DNA of 8,678 nucleotides from Candidatus Uhrbacteria bacterium (GTDB lineage: Bacteria; Patescibacteriota; Patescibacteriia; UBA9934; UBA11717): assembly GCA_013203725.1 (NCBI GenBank), contig JABMPK010000106.1:1-8678 (forward strand). The letters run 5' to 3'. Shown one piece after another: positions 5,324 to 8,678 of the stretch. A program made the translations under genes and the position numbers. The notes under the pieces are model-generated. The model worked only from the letters and a program-made list of their open reading frames with translations, ran no database searches and was not told where the DNA came from. The stretch's first letter is position 1, and every line of letters starts with the position of its first letter.

Positions 5324-6808
5324 TTATTCCAACTTCTTGAATATGAGCTTGAGCACATCTTGTAACGTTCGCTCCGGCCGCTTAAACGTCATCTCTATTT
5401 TTTTGACGTCAATCGATGCGTCACGGTCAGCTACTCGTGGAAGCGATATCACGAATCTATACGACCCCTCTTCCAACTCTTTCGCTGTTGGATCACCGGT
5501 CGCACTTTCACGCTCCAAGTTTGCAAGCGCAAACGTGGTCTCCGCTACCTCCCATCGTCTGTCCGACGTTGTTGGCTTGTACTCAGCGACAACATAGTTC
5601 ACGCCGAGTTTATCCAGGTTCGTGCGGTCATCGAGCTTTACTGGGAATGGATTGAAGAAAGCGTCCTTAGAAAAAGCAATGCGTCCGTCTGTGACAACAA
5701 GCAGGTCACCTCTAGGAATCACGATCTTCGTAATTCCAACGCTATCATTTTCAATATTGTACCGTTCGTGAGGAATCGCGATCTCCACCTCTTTGTTACC
5801 AACTTTCACTGTCTGGACACCTTCGGCGTGGCGCGTAAACAGCGTGAGGTGCTGTGCGTCTGTGTAAAGCGTGACTGGTCTCGCGTCGTCCAGATACCCA
5901 ACTTCATCTCCAATATGGACGTTCGATGAATATGTCATCTTTGGGACATTGGTGTTCACAACCCGCCAATACACGTCGTTTCCCGCGTTAAGTTCTACTT
6001 TTATAAGCCCGGGCGACAGTCCAGGAGCCTCAACTCGCAAGAACTTGCGCTCAAGCGCCACGTTGCTCGACGAAGCATCGCCATCGTCGTCTGCCTTTAC
6101 CTCACCTACAACCTCGCCGTCCTGATAAACACGTATTGCTACAGGTTCTTCGCCAGGATTGCGGTTCATGTCCATATACATTACCTCCATCTCGAACTGC
6201 CTACCATCTGTTGCAGCCACGAACTCATGAAACCCGCGCAATGAAACATTGCTCTGACGCGCAGCGCTTCCTCGCAACCAGTCTCGCGGGACAAGATCCT
6301 GTTCAGGTAAATCGTAGTGATACGTCGCGATTTCGGACAACGAAGGGGGGTCGTCTAAGAACGCGCTCAGATTATCATACACGTGCTCTCGTTGAAGAAA
6401 GAAAAGGTCACCTTGTCTTGTTTGTTCCCATTTAAGGTTATCGATAGTTTGATGAACAATTGGCCGTAGATCAATCTGCCCAGCTGATGCATTCACCGTT
6501 GCACCAAGTTCAACTACAGGCTGATCCTTTGGATCGATCCACATGGACACGTCTACTGTCTGGTAGTTGCCAGGAGGCGTTACCGATAAATATATTGGAT
6601 CGCCATACAATCGCGCGAAGTTCTCGCTACCAACACGCAACGTTGTATCAACCCGCCCCGATGGCCTCAAACCGTGAATAAATGTCGACTGACTTCCTGG
6701 CTCCCAAACCACTGTCTTCACTCCGTCCAAATCCAGATAGTTAAACACAACCGCACCAAGCATCATAACTGGCACCAATATAATCAATGTTTGTAGAAAT
6801 TTTGTCAT
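5324..6808 (-). CDS. Membrane-anchored extracytoplasmic protein of unknown function
   Basis: A 494-residue protein that I cannot place in a named family. One hydrophobic segment (about 4-25) after a short basic start looks like an uncleaved signal anchor; no lipobox or clear cleavage site is seen. The remainder is polar and strand-rich with many Val/Thr/Asp alternations, suggesting beta-sandwich domains outside the membrane. A first part (about 35-180) contains VDVSMWIDPKDQPVVELGA and ends in LFFLQREHVYDNLSAFL followed by IATYHYDLP; a second part runs from about 190 to 350, and a third to the C-terminus. The last 15 residues (LQDVLKLIFKKLE) look like a basic amphipathic helix that could return to the membrane. 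Its ATG overlaps the TGA of the GT-C gene by four bases, so the two are translationally coupled and probably made in a fixed ratio. A role as ectodomain, acceptor-binding subunit or export partner of the GT-C enzyme is a guess. Confidence 0.75.
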   Translation of the reverse strand: MTKFLQTLIILVPVMMLGAVVFNYLDLDGVKTVVWEPGSQSTFIHGLRPSGRVDTTLRVGSENFARLYGDPIYLSVTPPGNYQTVDVSMWIDPKDQPVVELGATVNASAGQIDLRPIVHQTIDNLKWEQTRQGDLFFLQREHVYDNLSAFLDDPPSLSEIATYHYDLPEQDLVPRDWLRGSAARQSNVSLRGFHEFVAATDGRQFEMEVMYMDMNRNPGEEPVAIRVYQDGEVVGEVKADDDGDASSSNVALERKFLRVEAPGLSPGLIKVELNAGNDVYWRVVNTNVPKMTYSSNVHIGDEVGYLDDARPVTLYTDAQHLTLFTRHAEGVQTVKVGNKEVEIAIPHERYNIENDSVGITKIVIPRGDLLVVTDGRIAFSKDAFFNPFPVKLDDRTNLDKLGVNYVVAEYKPTTSDRRWEVAETTFALANLERESATGDPTAKELEEGSYRFVISLPRVADRDASIDVKKIEMTFKRPERTLQDVLKLIFKKLE

Positions 6809-8478
6809 TCTCTTGAAAACATATAAAGCGTCTTTTCGCCAATCTGCTCAACGGCCTCCATCTTAAGCGCCACCGGAGCAAGTCTTGTTTTATGCAGGAA
6901 GTCTAGGTCTTCCTGCGGCAATGTTATTCCGTAGTAGTATAAAGAGGATCCTGTCTTCTCTACCGCGTCAATCATGAGTGGCAACGAAGCGTATGTCGTC
7001 TCGTCTCTCAATGATAGCACTACTTGGCGATCTGGAAATACTATTTTGTCCGACCGGTCGACAATCAATAGATCTGTCTCTGATGTTTTGGACAGTAGCG
7101 AGGACCGCTCAAGCTCGAATTCATTTAAATGACTTTCCACGTATAACAAACCTTCGTCTTTCCCAACAAATGTAACTTGAATTCCTGTGAGTATCATTGC
7201 ACTGATCCAAATGATCATCAATATCGTCTTGCGGGCTTCTGAACGCCCTCGAGCAAATCCAGTCGCAATCGCATATCCTATGAACGGCGTCATCATCACC
7301 GTTATTGGCAACCAGTATCTAATGTACGATGTTCCGATCGTGATAGCTGTTGGGTCGGGGTTGTCGTTTATATTCCATGAGCCGTACAGAACCAGAAGGT
7401 ATAGAGATACCGCCGCCATAACGCCGCCAACCTTCCACATCGCGCTTCTCTCTTTTAAAGAAAATGTTCTCCACCGGAAAAGTATCAACAGCAACCCGTA
7501 TGTTGCGAAGAAACTCCACACTGCAAAAAATGCAAAGTGGAAATCCCATACGTTGCGCAAAACATTCATTTCGTGAATACCAAACGGGAACGCATATTGC
7601 ATCAACCACGACGCTTCCTCCTGTTCTCCAACTACAGACTGCTCAACATTTGCGACAGCAGGATCCACACGAACACTGTATCCGGTTGTCAGCGCCGATC
7701 CGAAGAGCGATGCATTGAGTTGAAGCATTATTACTATCGGAATCAGGATGCCAATAAATCCAGCTGCAAGTTCACGAAACGGAAGTTTTCTTGCTTTCCA
7801 GATCACTATAAGTGCAACGGGGATTAACCATACAGCCTCGTTAGTGCGAATGAACATCGCCATGCCAAGAGACAGTCCACCAAGTAAGATTGTGAGCTCT
7901 CGCAGCATGTCACGTTTTGCGAGACGTGAATTATTCACCAGAACATGCCAAAAGTAGATCGTAAAGATTATCATCGACACAAACAGAACATTTGGATGTA
8001 ATCCACGTGCAGTGAAGTACCACCAACCAGGATGCACCGCCAAAGCTATTGCGGCAAAAAGAGCGATCTTGGGGTCTCGCGAAAATCGGAGAATCACCTG
8101 ATGCCATGCAAGTACAGCTAAGACCGCCACTATCGGTATCACAATATCAAGCATGTCCGCGGACATACCTGTGGCCCGGTGTATAACCCCAAGCATCCAC
8201 GGAAGCCCCAACCACATATTCGGTACCAACTGACCGCCTACCACGTTCATGCTACGCGGATGAACGATACCTCCCAGCTCCTCAACCAAAACTGCGGGAA
8301 CATTATACTCGCCGCCAACAACGGGTAGCCTTGTAGCAAAAAACGCCGCCGCAGATTCGTCTGGCGAGTTCCACAAGTCACCCGTAACTATAGGGAACCA
8401 TGCGTATGCAAAAAAGAGCGCCAACGCGCCCAATAATGTAAATACTGTTCTTTTATTAAGCACAGGGAGTATTTTCAA
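6805..8478 (-). CDS. Multi-spanning membrane glycosyltransferase, GT-C type
   Basis: A 557-residue protein with about twelve hydrophobic segments spread over residues 11-435, then a soluble C-terminal domain (about 436-557). This is the architecture of GT-C (GT39/PMT-ArnT-like) enzymes that move a sugar from a polyprenyl-phosphate donor on the outer membrane face. The first external loop after helix 1 carries GDLWNSPDES (33-42); the acidic D34 and D40-E41 are the best candidates for the catalytic site, which in this fold lies in that loop. Later external loops have HPRS (about 74-77) and ARGLHPN. The C-terminal domain has alternating strands and helices (TDLLIVDRSDKIVF region). The start is probably TTG at 8476-8478, since a TGA lies two codons upstream; GTG at 8461-8463 is the alternative and would remove five residues. 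Family fold is seen; donor and acceptor are unknown. Confidence 0.8.
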   Translation of the reverse strand: MKILPVLNKRTVFTLLGALALFFAYAWFPIVTGDLWNSPDESAAAFFATRLPVVGGEYNVPAVLVEELGGIVHPRSMNVVGGQLVPNMWLGLPWMLGVIHRATGMSADMLDIVIPIVAVLAVLAWHQVILRFSRDPKIALFAAIALAVHPGWWYFTARGLHPNVLFVSMIIFTIYFWHVLVNNSRLAKRDMLRELTILLGGLSLGMAMFIRTNEAVWLIPVALIVIWKARKLPFRELAAGFIGILIPIVIMLQLNASLFGSALTTGYSVRVDPAVANVEQSVVGEQEEASWLMQYAFPFGIHEMNVLRNVWDFHFAFFAVWSFFATYGLLLILFRWRTFSLKERSAMWKVGGVMAAVSLYLLVLYGSWNINDNPDPTAITIGTSYIRYWLPITVMMTPFIGYAIATGFARGRSEARKTILMIIWISAMILTGIQVTFVGKDEGLLYVESHLNEFELERSSLLSKTSETDLLIVDRSDKIVFPDRQVVLSLRDETTYASLPLMIDAVEKTGSSLYYYGITLPQEDLDFLHKTRLAPVALKMEAVEQIGEKTLYMFSRE

Positions 8479-8513
8479 AATTCAAATCAGAAATCTTCTA
8501 CCAAAAACGCACT

Positions 8514-8678
8514 TTACAAACTGTACGTTAGAAGGCTCATAATTGCTAGTACGATAGCTAAAATAAGTACTATCATGCCCAGAGTCGTCAACACAGGTGA
8601 TGCCAACGACATTGAGAGCATCAACAACACAACTCCCAGACACTGAGCGAACATCTTGCTTTTACCCCAGTAATTAGC
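8514..8678 (-). CDS. pgsA: CDP-alcohol phosphatidyltransferase, C-terminal end (cut by window edge)
   Basis: The last 54 residues of a membrane protein entering at the window edge and ending with TAA at 8514-8516. ANYWGKSKMFAQ at the start of the visible part matches the G-K-x-K-T-x-x-Q segment found after the catalytic region in PgsA, CDP-diacylglycerol-glycerol-3-phosphate 3-phosphatidyltransferase, with methionine in place of the usual threonine. Two hydrophobic helices follow (VVLLMLSMSLA, then MIVLILAIVLAIMSLL), as expected for the C-terminus of this family. The catalytic CDP-alcohol motif itself would lie outside the window, so phosphatidylglycerophosphate synthase is likely but not certain. 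The 35-base gap to the GT-C start contains no convincing terminator or promoter, so the genes may be co-transcribed. Confidence 0.6.
   Translation of the reverse strand, partial: ANYWGKSKMFAQCLGVVLLMLSMSLASPVLTTLGMIVLILAIVLAIMSLLTYSL

Noticed and set aside
5323..5358. Longer start of the small membrane protein at 5358
   Set aside because: It would overlap the 494-residue gene by 35 bases and add a polar serine-rich stretch, while the 5322 start has the same TAATATG junction as another gene pair here.
7187..7576. 129-codon open frame on the plus strand
   Set aside because: It is antisense to the transmembrane part of the GT-C gene; the composition reflects the complement of hydrophobic codons.
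1..8678. Recoded TGA (genetic code 25), CRISPR arrays, tRNA genes or insertion sequences
   Set aside because: TGA ends rmlA, rmlD and the GT-C gene at family-appropriate positions. No spaced direct repeats, tRNA-like folds, transposase motifs or terminal inverted repeats were seen by eye.

Overview
The window is a tightly packed run of ten genes or gene fragments, all read from the minus strand, so the story runs from high coordinates to low. It looks like a bacterial chromosome segment for cell-surface polysaccharide synthesis. TGA is used as an ordinary stop in several genes, which excludes the UGA-glycine code of Gracilibacteria/Absconditabacteria. The compact layout, the scarcity of clear Shine-Dalgarno sites, the GTG and TTG starts and the divergent RmlC/RmlD sequences would fit a Patescibacteria (CPR) genome. 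That assignment is inference; no rRNA or marker gene is present to prove it.

Region 1 (about 5137-8678) concerns the membrane. It opens with the 3' end of a PgsA-like CDP-alcohol phosphatidyltransferase (8514 to the edge). Next come a 557-residue multi-spanning GT-C-type glycosyltransferase (6805-8478, TTG start), a 494-residue membrane-anchored extracytoplasmic protein of unknown family (5324-6808) that overlaps it by ATGA, a 61-residue two-helix membrane protein (5137-5322), and a histidine-triad (HIT) protein (4722-5132) with the only clear Shine-Dalgarno site in the window.

Region 2 (4610-4721) is the only intergenic space of note. It holds a plausible sigma-70-type promoter placed so close to rmlB that the transcript would be almost leaderless, a 14-base palindrome over its -35 box, and a weak hairpin that might end the upstream transcript.

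Region 3 (1-4609) is a complete dTDP-L-rhamnose pathway in the order rmlB-rmlC-rmlD-rmlA, followed by two family 2 glycosyltransferases, the second cut by the window edge. RmlA makes dTDP-glucose, RmlB dehydrates it, RmlC epimerises it and RmlD reduces it to dTDP-L-rhamnose. The two GT2 enzymes presumably use this or related nucleotide sugars to build a rhamnose-containing glycan. Every junction in this run is a 4-base overlap or a 1-2 base gap, which suggests translational coupling. No RNA genes, CRISPR arrays, mobile elements or integration sites were seen.
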